Below, piece by piece: positions 17,234-25,686 of a stretch of DNA of 64,000 bases. A program made the translations under genes and the position numbers. This stretch comes from UBA2970 sp965221075 (GTDB lineage: Bacteria; Verrucomicrobiota; Verrucomicrobiia; Limisphaerales; AAA164-E04): assembly GCA_965221075.1 (NCBI GenBank), contig OZ244865.1, positions 558,001-622,000 on the forward strand, given 5' to 3'. Positions within the stretch are counted from its first letter, which is position 1, and each line of letters opens with the position of its first letter. The notes beneath the pieces were generated by a model that had not been told where the DNA came from, made no database searches, and worked only from the letters and a program-made list of their open reading frames with translations.

Positions 17234-18811
17234 CTAGTGGCTGTCGCGGGTGATGCCGGGCCAGTCGTCGGTGCGGAAGGGGGTGAGCGGGAGGCCTTCC
17301 CTGCTGTATATGTTGCAGACGGGATTGTCGGCCCAGGCGTAGCGCACCGCCACCGGATCGGCCACCTCGTCGCTCCAGACCTCGATGCTGTTCTCTCCGG
17401 TCAGGCGCGCCCTGGCCTTGCGGAACACCCTGTCCTCCCCCGCGACGGTGAATCCCAGGACGTCCCGGTGATCGAAGATCACCAGGCGCGAGCCCACGTC
17501 CTTGAAGAGGAGCCCGATCCGGCCCTCCGCCCGCTTCATGGAGAGGAACCGGGGGCTCCGGTGGACCAGATCCTTCCCGTAGTCCCTGGCCAGGGCCAGC
17601 CGGGCCAGCCGCTTGGCCACGCCCTGCTTGTCGCGGGGATGGATGTCGCGTCCCTCGCCCAGATCGATGATCACCGCCTCGCCGGTGTTGGGAAGGCGGT
17701 CCTGGGTCAGGGTCTGGGCCTCGCGCAGCTCGGCCCAGTCGCTGTCGTCCGGCTCGGGCTTCTCGTAGCGGAAGTCGGCCAGCTGCACCCAGTAGAAGGG
17801 GAAGTCGCCCTGCTTCCACTCCTCCCTCCAGCTGCGGATCATCAGGGGGAAGAGCTCCCGGTACTGCCAGGCGCGGCTGGCATTGGCCTCCCCCTGGTAC
17901 CAGATCGCGCCCCGGATGCCGTAGCCGATGATGGGCTTGAGCACCCCGTTGTAGAGGTTGGCGGGACGGTGCTGCCCGGCCAGGGGGTTGCGGGGCATTC
18001 CCGGGCGGCGGCGGGCGAAGTCCCTGCCGGCCGCCACGGCCTCGGCCCGCTCCTTCTCCCATTCGGCCACCCGCCGCTGGTGGTCGGCCCTGACCTTCTC
18101 GATGTCGTAGGTCCGCTCGGTCTCCTCCCAGCGCTCCATGAGGGGGCGGAACCGGTCGTCGGCCTCCAGCAGGTCCCTGCGGATCCAGGCCTCGCAGGCC
18201 GAGCCTCCCCAGGCGTTGTCGATCAGGCCCACCGGCACGTCCAGGGTCTGGTGGATCTGCCGCCCGAAGTAGTATCCCACCGCCGAGAAGCTGCCGATGG
18301 TGGCGGGGCTGCAGGCCTGCCACGATCCCTGGAAGTCCTCCTGCGGCTCCTGGGTGCCCACCTGGGGAATGGAGATGTGGCGGATCCGGGGGAAGCGGGC
18401 CGCCAGCTTCTCCAGCTGCGCGTCGTTGGAGGCGTCAACCGACCACTGCATGTTGGACTGGCCCGAGCAGATCCAGACCTCGCCCACCAGCACGTCGCCG
18501 AAGCTCAGCTCGTTCTCCCCCTTGATCTCCAGGGTGTGAGGTCCGCCGGCCGGAAGGGGATCCAGCCTCACCTTCCACCGGCCGTCGGATCCGGTCACGG
18601 CCGTGTGCCGCTGCCCCGCGATGGCCACGGTCACCACCTCGCCCTGTCCGGCCCAGCCCCAGACCGGGTTCCGGTGGTCCCGCTGCAGGACCATTCCCTC
18701 GCCGAAGATCGAGGGGAGGGAGACGTCGGCCGCGGCCTGCGGAAGGGCCGCCAGGCACAGGAGAATCCCGGCCAGGGTCCTGCATCCTGCAAAAGAGGGG
18801 AAGGGGATCAT
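17234..18811 (-). CDS. Sialate O-acetylesterase, SGNH-hydrolase family
   Basis: A 525-residue secreted enzyme. A signal peptide covers residues 1-29. A beta domain (FGEGMVLQRDHRNPVWGWA) precedes the SGNH catalytic core, which has the nucleophile Ser in GQSNMQW, an oxyanion Gly in DNAWGGSACEAW, the Asn block IWYQGEAN, and the Asp/His pair in GRDIHPRDK. Enzymes of this family remove acetyl groups from sialic acids or from plant polysaccharides. Numerous copies are typical of polysaccharide-degrading Verrucomicrobiota and Planctomycetota. It diverges from the CBM9-like gene across 111 bp. The start was taken at the ATG before the signal peptide. Confidence 0.88.
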   Translation of the reverse strand: MIPFPSFAGCRTLAGILLCLAALPQAAADVSLPSIFGEGMVLQRDHRNPVWGWAGQGEVVTVAIAGQRHTAVTGSDGRWKVRLDPLPAGGPHTLEIKGENELSFGDVLVGEVWICSGQSNMQWSVDASNDAQLEKLAARFPRIRHISIPQVGTQEPQEDFQGSWQACSPATIGSFSAVGYYFGRQIHQTLDVPVGLIDNAWGGSACEAWIRRDLLEADDRFRPLMERWEETERTYDIEKVRADHQRRVAEWEKERAEAVAAGRDFARRRPGMPRNPLAGQHRPANLYNGVLKPIIGYGIRGAIWYQGEANASRAWQYRELFPLMIRSWREEWKQGDFPFYWVQLADFRYEKPEPDDSDWAELREAQTLTQDRLPNTGEAVIIDLGEGRDIHPRDKQGVAKRLARLALARDYGKDLVHRSPRFLSMKRAEGRIGLLFKDVGSRLVIFDHRDVLGFTVAGEDRVFRKARARLTGENSIEVWSDEVADPVAVRYAWADNPVCNIYSREGLPLTPFRTDDWPGITRDSH

Positions 18812-18922
18812 GGGGCCGCGGATTATTCCGGGGGCTCCCCGGGGTGTAAAGCGCCATCGCGGCGCTCCCCGCCCGAGGCTCCGGCCGTTGCCTTTTCCCG
18901 CTTCCAAGGGCAGAGTGGGGGC

Positions 18923-19636
18923 ATGAAGCGGCGACTCCCGTTCCTCTGCCTCGCGGTCCTGCCGCTCGCCCTGGCGGCGTCCGAGGTGGCCGTTCCCTTC
19001 CTGGAGGGGGATCTGCGGATCGACGGGCGTCTAGACGAGGCGGCCTGGAAGAAGGCGGCCTGGCTGGGCCCCCTGGTGGAGAACGACGAGGGCGGGGAGG
19101 CCTCCGAGGCGACTCGGGTGGCCCTGTTCCGCGACCAGGAGGCCCTCTACCTGGGCTGGAAGGTGGAGGACCGGGACATAGAGGCCACCCTCACCGAGCG
19201 GGACAGCCACTTCTGGGAGGAGGAGGTGGTGGAGCTCTTCCTGGCCACCGGACCTCTGGAGCGCTACTTCGAGCTGCAGTGGAACCCCCTGGGGGGCGTC
19301 TTCGACGCGGTCATCGTCAACCGGCTCGGCCCGGACGGCGCCTCGCTCGGCTTCGAGGGCGACTGGGACTACACCGCCAGGGGGATGAGGAGCCGGGTGG
19401 CCGTCTCCGGCACCATAGCCAGGCCGGGGGACCGGGACTACTACTGGAACGTGGAGGTGCGGATCCCCTTCGCCAGCCTGGGCGCCGCCGCCCCGGCCGC
19501 CGGGACCCGCTGGCGGGCCAACTTCTACCGCTTCAACCGGGGCGGGGGCCGCCCGGCCGAGAAGCAGGCCTGGAGCCCCACCCTCGATCCCTCCTTCCAC
19601 CAGCCCTCCCGGTTCGGAACCCTGATCTTCGAGTAG
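18923..19636 (+). CDS. Secreted CBM9-like carbohydrate-binding protein
   Basis: A 237-residue protein with a 19-residue signal peptide. The rest is one carbohydrate-binding module 9-like domain. It has LRIDGRLDEAAWKKAAW at the start, an ALYLGWKVED strand and an FYRFNRG near the end, all typical of CBM9_1/2 proteins. The domain usually binds sugars outside the cell. No catalytic domain is present. It faces away from the sialate esterase and shares its upstream region, so both could respond to the same polysaccharide signal; this is inference. Confidence 0.8.
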   Translation: MKRRLPFLCLAVLPLALAASEVAVPFLEGDLRIDGRLDEAAWKKAAWLGPLVENDEGGEASEATRVALFRDQEALYLGWKVEDRDIEATLTERDSHFWEEEVVELFLATGPLERYFELQWNPLGGVFDAVIVNRLGPDGASLGFEGDWDYTARGMRSRVAVSGTIARPGDRDYYWNVEVRIPFASLGAAAPAAGTRWRANFYRFNRGGGRPAEKQAWSPTLDPSFHQPSRFGTLIFE

Positions 19637-19762
19637 GCTGTAGCCTTCCTCCGGAGACGGGAGCGGCCCCGCCTTCCCTGGAAGGCTCCCGGGTCCTGTC
19701 CACAGGATCGGCAGGGCGGCTGCGCAACGCGGCGCACCGGGATCCAGCCGGTCCCGGCCGCT

Positions 19763-20770
19763 CTACGTCTCCGGCGTATCCCGGGGAGCCAGCACGATCT
19801 TGCCCTGCAGGGTGCCGGCCCCGTGCAGGGTGTTCTCTTCCTGCAGCCGGTGCGCCCGGGCGGCCTCCGAAAGGGGAAGGCTCCGGCCGATACGCGCCTT
19901 CAGCGCTCCCTGCTCCACCCAGCGGTTGATGTCCCGGGCGCATCGCTCCTGGACTTCCGGGGGAGCGTTGAACATGGCGAAGCCCACCATGGTGCAGTCC
20001 TTCACGTAGAACGGGCCGACGGGAAAGGCGGGCCGGGCCTCCCTTCCGGCCATTAGGACCAGCCGGCCCCGGGGGGCCAGCGCCGCGACGATGGCTTCGA
20101 GGCCGGGTTCCCGCGACGTCTCCCAGTAGACATCGACTCCCGACGGGGCCTCCTCCCTCAGGAAGGCGGCGGCATCCTCCCTGCGGCGGTCCACCACCGC
20201 TTCGGCGCCCAGCTGCCGGCAGATCTCGATCCGCTCGGCGGATCCGGCCGACGCCAGAACGCGCGCTCCCTTCAGGCGGGCCATCTGCACCACCATCGAG
20301 CCTACGCCCCCGGCTCCGCCGGCCACGAACACGGTCTCCCCCCGTTCCACCCCTGCGCGGCCCAGGCCCAGGTGGGCGGTGATGGCCACCAGCGCCAGGG
20401 CGGCCATCTCGGCGTCGGAGCTGCCTCCGGGGGCGGGATAGGCGAAGCGCTCGTCCACCGCGATCCATTCGGCGAAGGTTCCCTGGCGGCCCATGAGCCC
20501 CTGGTTGGAGCCCCAGACCCGGTCTCCGGGCCGGAAGCGCCCTGCGCCCGCCCCGGCTTCCTCGACCGTTCCGGCGAAGTCGCATCCGGGGATGTAGGGC
20601 AGAGGCGTCTCCATGGGGATGCTCCCGGCCCGGATGTAGGTGTCGATGGGATTGACCGAGACCGCTCCCACGCGCACCAGGAGCTCGCCAGGCCCGGGCC
20701 GGGGCCGGGGCCAATCCCGGTAGCGGATCGCCGAGGGGGGGCCATGTTCCTCGATGACGGCGGCTTTCAT
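19763..20770 (-). CDS. Zinc-independent quinone oxidoreductase (MDR superfamily)
   Basis: A 335-residue protein with a GroES-like N-terminal domain (GELLVRVGAVSVNPIDTYIR) and a Rossmann domain with GGAGGVGSMVVQMA for NADPH. Cys ligands of zinc alcohol dehydrogenases are absent, which places it with the quinone oxidoreductase (QOR/zeta-crystallin) group. It reduces quinones or enones in the cytoplasm; the substrate is unknown. A divergent promoter region of 73 bp separates it from rsmI. The start MKAAVIEEHG is the family-typical one. Confidence 0.85.
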   Translation of the reverse strand: MKAAVIEEHGPPSAIRYRDWPRPRPGPGELLVRVGAVSVNPIDTYIRAGSIPMETPLPYIPGCDFAGTVEEAGAGAGRFRPGDRVWGSNQGLMGRQGTFAEWIAVDERFAYPAPGGSSDAEMAALALVAITAHLGLGRAGVERGETVFVAGGAGGVGSMVVQMARLKGARVLASAGSAERIEICRQLGAEAVVDRRREDAAAFLREEAPSGVDVYWETSREPGLEAIVAALAPRGRLVLMAGREARPAFPVGPFYVKDCTMVGFAMFNAPPEVQERCARDINRWVEQGALKARIGRSLPLSEAARAHRLQEENTLHGAGTLQGKIVLAPRDTPET

Positions 20771-20843
20771 CTCCCGCAGCATAGCAGAAGCGCCGTCCGC
20801 CCTGTATCCTCCGCCCCGATCGGGAATGGCGAGGAAGCCGGCC

Positions 20844-21578
20844 ATGCAGGACGCCGAAGGATCCGGGGAGCGGGACCAGGGGGCCTCCCTGGGGCGGGGG
20901 GTCCTCTACCTGGTGGCCACCCCCATCGGCAACCTGGAGGACATCACCCTCCGGGCCGTGCGGGTGCTGCAGGGAGTCGATCGGGTGTTCTGCGAGGACA
21001 CCCGTCGCACGGGCCGGCTGTTCCAGAGGCTGTCGATAGCCGGCCGGCTTTCCAGCTGCCACCGATTCAACGAGCAGAAGCGGAGCGTCTCCCTGCTCCG
21101 GTGCCTGGAGAGCGGAGGGACGGCTGCCCTGGTCAGCGACGCCGGCACGCCCGGGATCCACGATCCGGGAGCAAGGCTGGTCCGGGAGGCGTGGGAGGCG
21201 GGATTCCAGGTGGAGGCGGTTCCAGGCCCCTGCTCGATCGCCGCCGCCCTCTCCCTGAGCGGATTTCCCGCCGACGCGTTCCATTTCGCCGGCTTCCTCC
21301 CGGCCAGGCAGGGAAGGAGGGAGAAGGCTCTGGAGCGGCTCTCGGCCCTGCCGGACACCCTGGTGCTCTTCGAGTCCCCCCACCGCATCCTCAAGCTGGC
21401 CCGGGAGCTGGTCCGGTGGTTCGGCGGGCGGCAGGTGGCGGTGTGCCGCGAAATGACCAAGCTGCACCAGGAGGTGATCCGGGGGGAGGCGGAGCAGGTG
21501 GCCGCCTCTCTCGATGCCTGCCGGCCCCGGGGCGAGTACGTCGTGGTGCTCGGCCCCGGCGGCAGGCGGGAGCCCTGA
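20844..21578 (+). CDS. rsmI: 16S rRNA (cytidine-2'-O)-methyltransferase RsmI
   Basis: A 244-residue SAM-dependent methyltransferase that modifies the 2'-OH of C1402 in 16S rRNA. Family motifs are YLVATPIGNLEDITLRA, CEDTRRT, LVSDAGTPGIHDPG and VPGPCSI, then FESPHRI and CREMTKLHQE. The ATG at 20844 is preferred because GAGGAAG lies 6-7 bases upstream; an in-frame ATG at 20826 lacks such a site. It heads a same-strand run with the NagB-like gene and ABC genes, and diverges from the quinone reductase. Confidence 0.92.
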   Translation: MQDAEGSGERDQGASLGRGVLYLVATPIGNLEDITLRAVRVLQGVDRVFCEDTRRTGRLFQRLSIAGRLSSCHRFNEQKRSVSLLRCLESGGTAALVSDAGTPGIHDPGARLVREAWEAGFQVEAVPGPCSIAAALSLSGFPADAFHFAGFLPARQGRREKALERLSALPDTLVLFESPHRILKLARELVRWFGGRQVAVCREMTKLHQEVIRGEAEQVAASLDACRPRGEYVVVLGPGGRREP

Positions 21579-21651
21579 GGAGGGGACGCCTTCCCGCCGT
21601 CGCGGGCGCTCCCTGCTTTGCGTTGACCTCCAGGAAGGGAAGGTGCATTCA

Positions 21652-22449
21652 ATGGCCCCCCGGGAAGAGCGGGCGATCGTGTCTATGAAGTCATTCGTTG
21701 TGGACGAGCTGCGGGTCGAGGTGCACGCCGACGGCCGGGCCGTGGCCCGGCGTGCGGCCGAGGAGGCGGGACGGCACCTCCGGGACCTGCTGGGCCGCAA
21801 GGAGGAGCTGAGGCTGATCCTCGCCACCGGCAACTCCCAGATCGAGTTCCTCGGGCTCCTGCAGCAGGACCGTTCGATCGACTGGTCGCGGATCGTCCTC
21901 TTCCACATGGACGAGTACCTGGGGATCCCGGCGGACCATCCGGCCAGCTTCCGCCGCTACATGAAGGAGCGGGTGGAGAGCCGGGTCGGGCCCCGCGCCT
22001 TCCACTACCTGGAGGGGGACGCCCTGCTGCCCCAGGACGAGTGCGACCGCTACGCGGCCCTGCTCGGCGAGGCGCCCGTCGATCTCTGCTGCCTGGGGAT
22101 CGGGGAGAACGGGCACATCGCCTTCAACGATCCTTCCGTCGCCGATCTCGAGGACCGCCGGCAGGTCAAGCTGGTGAAGCTCGACCGGGCCTGCCGCCTG
22201 CAGCAGGTGGGCGAGGGGCACTTCCCCGCTCTGGACTCGGTGCCTCCCTACGCCCTCACCCTCACCATCCCTGTCCTCTGCTCGGCCTCCCGCATCCTCT
22301 GCCTGGCTCCCGAGAAGCGGAAGAGCGGGGCGGTCCGGGCGGCCCTGGAGGATCCGGTCTCGTCAGACTGCCCCGCCTCGGTCCTGCGCCGCGCCAGGCA
22401 GGCGACCCTCCTTCTCGATACGCTCTCGGCCTCCCGGCTCTCGATCTGA
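21652..22449 (+). CDS. nagB: Glucosamine-6-phosphate deaminase-like protein
   Basis: A 265-residue protein of the NagB/6-phosphogluconolactonase family. LATGNSQIEFL is the phosphate-binding loop, FHMDEYLGI holds the catalytic Asp region, and GIGENGHIAFNDP is the signature loop. It converts glucosamine-6-phosphate to fructose-6-phosphate and ammonia, feeding amino sugar into glycolysis. It is at the short end of the usual length. The ATG at 21652 has GAAGGGAAGG upstream; a second in-frame ATG at 21685 has none. The neighbours (rsmI, ABC permease) do not clarify its role. Confidence 0.85.
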   Translation: MAPREERAIVSMKSFVVDELRVEVHADGRAVARRAAEEAGRHLRDLLGRKEELRLILATGNSQIEFLGLLQQDRSIDWSRIVLFHMDEYLGIPADHPASFRRYMKERVESRVGPRAFHYLEGDALLPQDECDRYAALLGEAPVDLCCLGIGENGHIAFNDPSVADLEDRRQVKLVKLDRACRLQQVGEGHFPALDSVPPYALTLTIPVLCSASRILCLAPEKRKSGAVRAALEDPVSSDCPASVLRRARQATLLLDTLSASRLSI

Positions 22450-22465
22450 GGCCCGGGACGGGCCC

Positions 22466-23254
22466 ATGCCCAAGGTTCCCTCAGACGCCCCCTTCCTGGC
22501 GGGCCTGGCCATCCTGGGGGGGAGCTACGCGGTTCTTCTGGCGATCCTGGTGGCCGCCAGCCTGGCCCACACCAGTCCCGGCTCCATCTGGGAGTCGCTG
22601 CGGAGCCCCGAGATCCGCTACTCGATCTCGCTCAGCCTCGTCTCCTGCTGCGCCTCCGCGGTCCTCTCCCTCTGGGTGGCCGTGCCCCTGGGCTATCTTC
22701 TCGCCCGGTTCAGGTTCCGGGGAAGCGGCCTGGTGGAGGCGCTCCTCGACCTTCCCCTGGTCCTGCCTCCCATGGTGGTGGGAGTGGGCCTGCTCATCCT
22801 CTTCACCGTCCCCCCCTTCTCCTGGGCCGGCCACCTGGTCGCCTTCCGCGTTCCGGCGGTGATCCTGGCGCAGTTCACGGTGGCCGCAGCCTTCGCCCAC
22901 CGCGCCCTCCGGCCCGCGATCGAGCAGATCCCCGTCCGCTACGAGGAGGTCGCCATGACCCTTGGCTGCAGCCGCAGGCAGGCATTCTGGAGCGTGTTCC
23001 TGCCCCAGGCCCGTCCCGCCGTCCTGGAAGCGGGCATCGTCGCCTGGGCCCGCTCCCTGGGGGAGTTCGGGCCGGTGCTGATCTTCGCCGGGACCACCCG
23101 CATGCACACCGAGGTCCTCTCCACATCGGTGTACCTGGAGTTCCAGGAGGGGGATCTGGAGGGGATGCTGGCGGTCTCGGCGATCCTGCTGGCCACCTCC
23201 GCCGCGGTGCTCCTGGCCATGCGCCTTCTGTCCCGCAGGGAGCTGCCGAGGTGA
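22466..23254 (+). CDS. ABC transporter permease, molybdate/sulfate type
   Basis: A 262-residue inner-membrane protein with about five to six helices of the BPD_transp_1 fold. The EAA-like loop is seen in RYEEVAMTLGCSRRQAFWSVFLPQA and WARSLGEFGPVLIFAG. The family context (ModB, CysT/W, TupB) fits oxyanion uptake, probably molybdate, tungstate or sulfate. The end overlaps the ATPase start by 4 bp. A binding protein is not found next to the pair, so specificity is uncertain. Confidence 0.85.
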   Translation: MPKVPSDAPFLAGLAILGGSYAVLLAILVAASLAHTSPGSIWESLRSPEIRYSISLSLVSCCASAVLSLWVAVPLGYLLARFRFRGSGLVEALLDLPLVLPPMVVGVGLLILFTVPPFSWAGHLVAFRVPAVILAQFTVAAAFAHRALRPAIEQIPVRYEEVAMTLGCSRRQAFWSVFLPQARPAVLEAGIVAWARSLGEFGPVLIFAGTTRMHTEVLSTSVYLEFQEGDLEGMLAVSAILLATSAAVLLAMRLLSRRELPR

Positions 23255-23907
23255 TCGAGGTCGGCCAGCTGCAGGCGCGCCAGGGCCGCTTCCTCCTGGA
23301 GATCGGCCGCCTGAGCCTCCCCCAGGGATCCTACGCCGTGCTCTCCGGGCCCAGCGGCAGCGGCAAGACCACTCTGCTGGAGGTCCTTTGCGGCCTGCTC
23401 CGCCCCCTGCGCGGCTCGGTGCGGCTGGATGGCCGCGACGCCCTCCTCCTCAGGCCGGGAGAGCGGAGGATCGGCTACCTGCCCCAGGACCTGGCGCTCT
23501 TTCCCCGGATGACCGCGGGCGAGCAGATCGGGCTGGGCCTGAAGGCCAGGCGCCTGGCTCCGGAGCGGATCGAGGAGCGCGTCCGGCAGGTGGCCCGGAT
23601 AGCCGGGGTGGAGCCTCTGCTCGGGCGCCTGCCCCGCCAGCTGAGCGGCGGGGAGGCGCAGCGGGTGGCCCTGGGACGGGCCATCGCCCCCTGGCCCCGG
23701 ATCCTGCTGCTGGACGAGCCCCTGGGCTCCCTGGACCCCCGGCGGCACCAGGAGATGAGCGATCTGCTCCGGGACGTCCACCAGGAGACCGGGGCCACCG
23801 TCCTGCACGTGGCCCACGATCCGCGGGAGACGCGCCGGCTGGGCGGGACGAGCCTGGCCATGGAGGATCTCTGCGCCAGGTGGCCTCCGGAGGGATCCTC
23901 CTTCTGA
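23251..23907 (+). CDS. ABC transporter ATP-binding protein, molybdate/sulfate type
   Basis: A 218-residue nucleotide-binding protein. Walker A is GPSGSGKTT, the Q-loop is YLPQDLALFP, the ABC signature is LSGGEAQRVALGRA, Walker B is ILLLDEPLGSLD, and the switch His is in LHVAHDPRE. It lacks the C-terminal TOBE domain of ModC. It starts with GTG overlapping the permease stop by 4 bases, so the two are translationally coupled. It energises the partner permease. Confidence 0.88.
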   Translation: MIEVGQLQARQGRFLLEIGRLSLPQGSYAVLSGPSGSGKTTLLEVLCGLLRPLRGSVRLDGRDALLLRPGERRIGYLPQDLALFPRMTAGEQIGLGLKARRLAPERIEERVRQVARIAGVEPLLGRLPRQLSGGEAQRVALGRAIAPWPRILLLDEPLGSLDPRRHQEMSDLLRDVHQETGATVLHVAHDPRETRRLGGTSLAMEDLCARWPPEGSSF

Positions 23908-23976
23908 GGGGGGCCTCCCCTCGGCTCAGGGATTGATCCTCCGCCACGGCTTCCCGATGATTGACGCGCATACCCG

Positions 23977-25245
23977 ATGAAGGCACCCATGATAGCGGCC
24001 GCCGCGCTGGCCCTCTGCGGATCCGGAATGGCGGCGGACATCTCCTGGCCCGACTGGCGGGGAGGAGGCCGCCAGGGAAGCAGTCCCGGCGGCGGGCACG
24101 CATTGAGCTTCGGCTCCGACTCGGGCCTGGACTGGAAGGTGGAGCTCCCGGGAAAGGGGTGCTCCACCCCGGTGCTGGCGCAGGGGCTGATCCTCCTCAC
24201 CGCGATGCAGCCGGCGGAAGGCCGGCGGGGCGAGGACGTGGTGCTGGCCATCGACGGGCAGGGGAGCTACCGCTGGAAGACCGCGGTGGGGGAGTGCAGT
24301 CCCGGCCGCCACCGCAACGGCTCCAGCGCCAATCCCTCGGTGGCGACCGACGGCCAGGGCGTCTACGCCTACTTCAAGAGCGGAAACCTGGCTGCGCTGG
24401 GCATGGACGGGGCCCTGCGCTGGAAGACCAACCTCCAGGAGCGCTTCGGAAAGGACACCCTCTACTGGGACATCGGCACCTCTCCGGTGCTGTGCCAGGG
24501 AAGGGTGGTGGTGGCGGTGATGCAGGACCGGGAGGGCTTCCTGGTGGCCTTCGACCAGGAGACCGGGGAGATCGACTGGAAGGTGGACCGCACCTATCCC
24601 ACTCCGGTCGAAGGGGACCACGGCTACGCCACCCCCCTGGTGGCCACCCTGGAGGGGCGTACGGTCCTGCTGGTGTGGGGGGCCGAGCGGCTCACCGCCC
24701 ATGATCCCGAGGACGGCAGCGTGGTCTGGACCTGCCGGGGATTCAACCCCTCCCGGACCCCCAACTGGGTCTCGGTGGCCTCTCCGGTGATCGGGAACGG
24801 CGTGGTGGTTGTCCCCTACGGACGCGGCGCCCGCCTGGCCGGGATCCGCCTCGCGGGCAGCGGAGACGTTACCGACACCCACCGGATCTGGGAGCATCGG
24901 GACCTGGGCGCCTTCGTTCCCACCCCCTCGGTGCACGGCGGACGGGCCTACGTGCTCAGGGACAGGGGAGAGGTGGTGGCCCTGGTCCCCGAGACCGGCG
25001 AGGTGCTCTGGCAGGGCGCCTATCCCCGGCACCGCGCCAGCTACTACTCCTCACCGCTGGTGGCGTCCTCGAGGCTGTACGCGGCAAGGGAGGACGGGAC
25101 GGTGCTGGTGGCCTCCCTGGACCGGGACTTCGCCCTGCTGGCCGAGAACGACATGGGGGAGCGCCTGATCGCCTCGCCCGTGCCCCTGGGCAGCCGCCTG
25201 CTCATCCGGGGCGAGAGGCATCTCTTCTGCGTCGCGGCGCCCTGA
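23977..25245 (+). CDS. Secreted PQQ-like beta-propeller protein
   Basis: A 422-residue protein with a signal peptide at residues 1-19 and then repeated beta-propeller blades. Blades are recognised by paired Gly/Trp-rich segments such as LDWKVELPGKGCSTPVL, GEIDWKV and GEVLWQGAYP. No PQQ-binding residues or cofactor site are clear, so it is a BamB- or PQQ-repeat-like scaffold rather than an obvious dehydrogenase. It probably acts in the periplasm or outside. Such proteins are very common in PVC-phylum genomes. The start at the ATG before the signal peptide is good. Confidence 0.8.
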   Translation: MKAPMIAAAALALCGSGMAADISWPDWRGGGRQGSSPGGGHALSFGSDSGLDWKVELPGKGCSTPVLAQGLILLTAMQPAEGRRGEDVVLAIDGQGSYRWKTAVGECSPGRHRNGSSANPSVATDGQGVYAYFKSGNLAALGMDGALRWKTNLQERFGKDTLYWDIGTSPVLCQGRVVVAVMQDREGFLVAFDQETGEIDWKVDRTYPTPVEGDHGYATPLVATLEGRTVLLVWGAERLTAHDPEDGSVVWTCRGFNPSRTPNWVSVASPVIGNGVVVVPYGRGARLAGIRLAGSGDVTDTHRIWEHRDLGAFVPTPSVHGGRAYVLRDRGEVVALVPETGEVLWQGAYPRHRASYYSSPLVASSRLYAAREDGTVLVASLDRDFALLAENDMGERLIASPVPLGSRLLIRGERHLFCVAAP

Positions 25246-25305
25246 ACCAGGACCCCGCGTGCGGGGGCTTGGCATCGTCCTTCGCGAACGGGACCGCTTC
25301 TGCGG

Positions 25306-25545
25306 CTAGTAAGCCCCCGGGGAGGAGGAGTCCCGGCGGACTCCGCTGGCGCCGCATTCGCGGTATCCCGGCTCGAACACGGCGAGCTGTTCTCGGATCC
25401 GGTCGAAGCGGGCGAGGCGCAAATTGCCGTTGTCGCAGCCGCGAGGGACAAGCCCGCTCCAGCCTCGAATCCCGGACCCCCTTCTCGTATCGGCGGGGAT
25501 CCAGGGAAATGCGGCACATCCGCGTGAACGGGGCGGACTCCGGTC
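25306..25545 (-). pseudogene. Possible C-terminal remnant of an unidentified gene
   Basis: One minus-strand frame reads without stop for about 80 codons to a TAG at 25306-25308 with balanced residue use (for example CDNGNLRLARFDRIREQL and AVFEPGYRECGASG). No start codon can be placed and no family was recognised. It fills most of the 441-bp gap between the PQQ gene and the M24 peptidase. It may be a truncated gene or chance. Confidence 0.3.
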
Positions 25546-25686
25546 CTCTTCCTGTCAGCCTGGTCTGGAGGCCCTGGGAAGAGGCGATGTAGAGGGTCCT
25601 GCCGGTTCTCCCGCCGGATCGGGAGGAAAGGGCCGGCCCTGGTGCCGTCCGTCGCAGGAGCGGGGCCGATTCCCGGATCGAGTATC

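Noticed and set aside
19533..21908. 791-codon minus-strand frame
   Set aside because: It is the antisense of rsmI plus an out-of-frame reading of the quinone reductase; no domain.
25269..25592. 107-codon + strand frame downstream of the PQQ gene
   Set aside because: Arg/Ser/Pro-rich shadow composition; the minus strand has a more protein-like frame.
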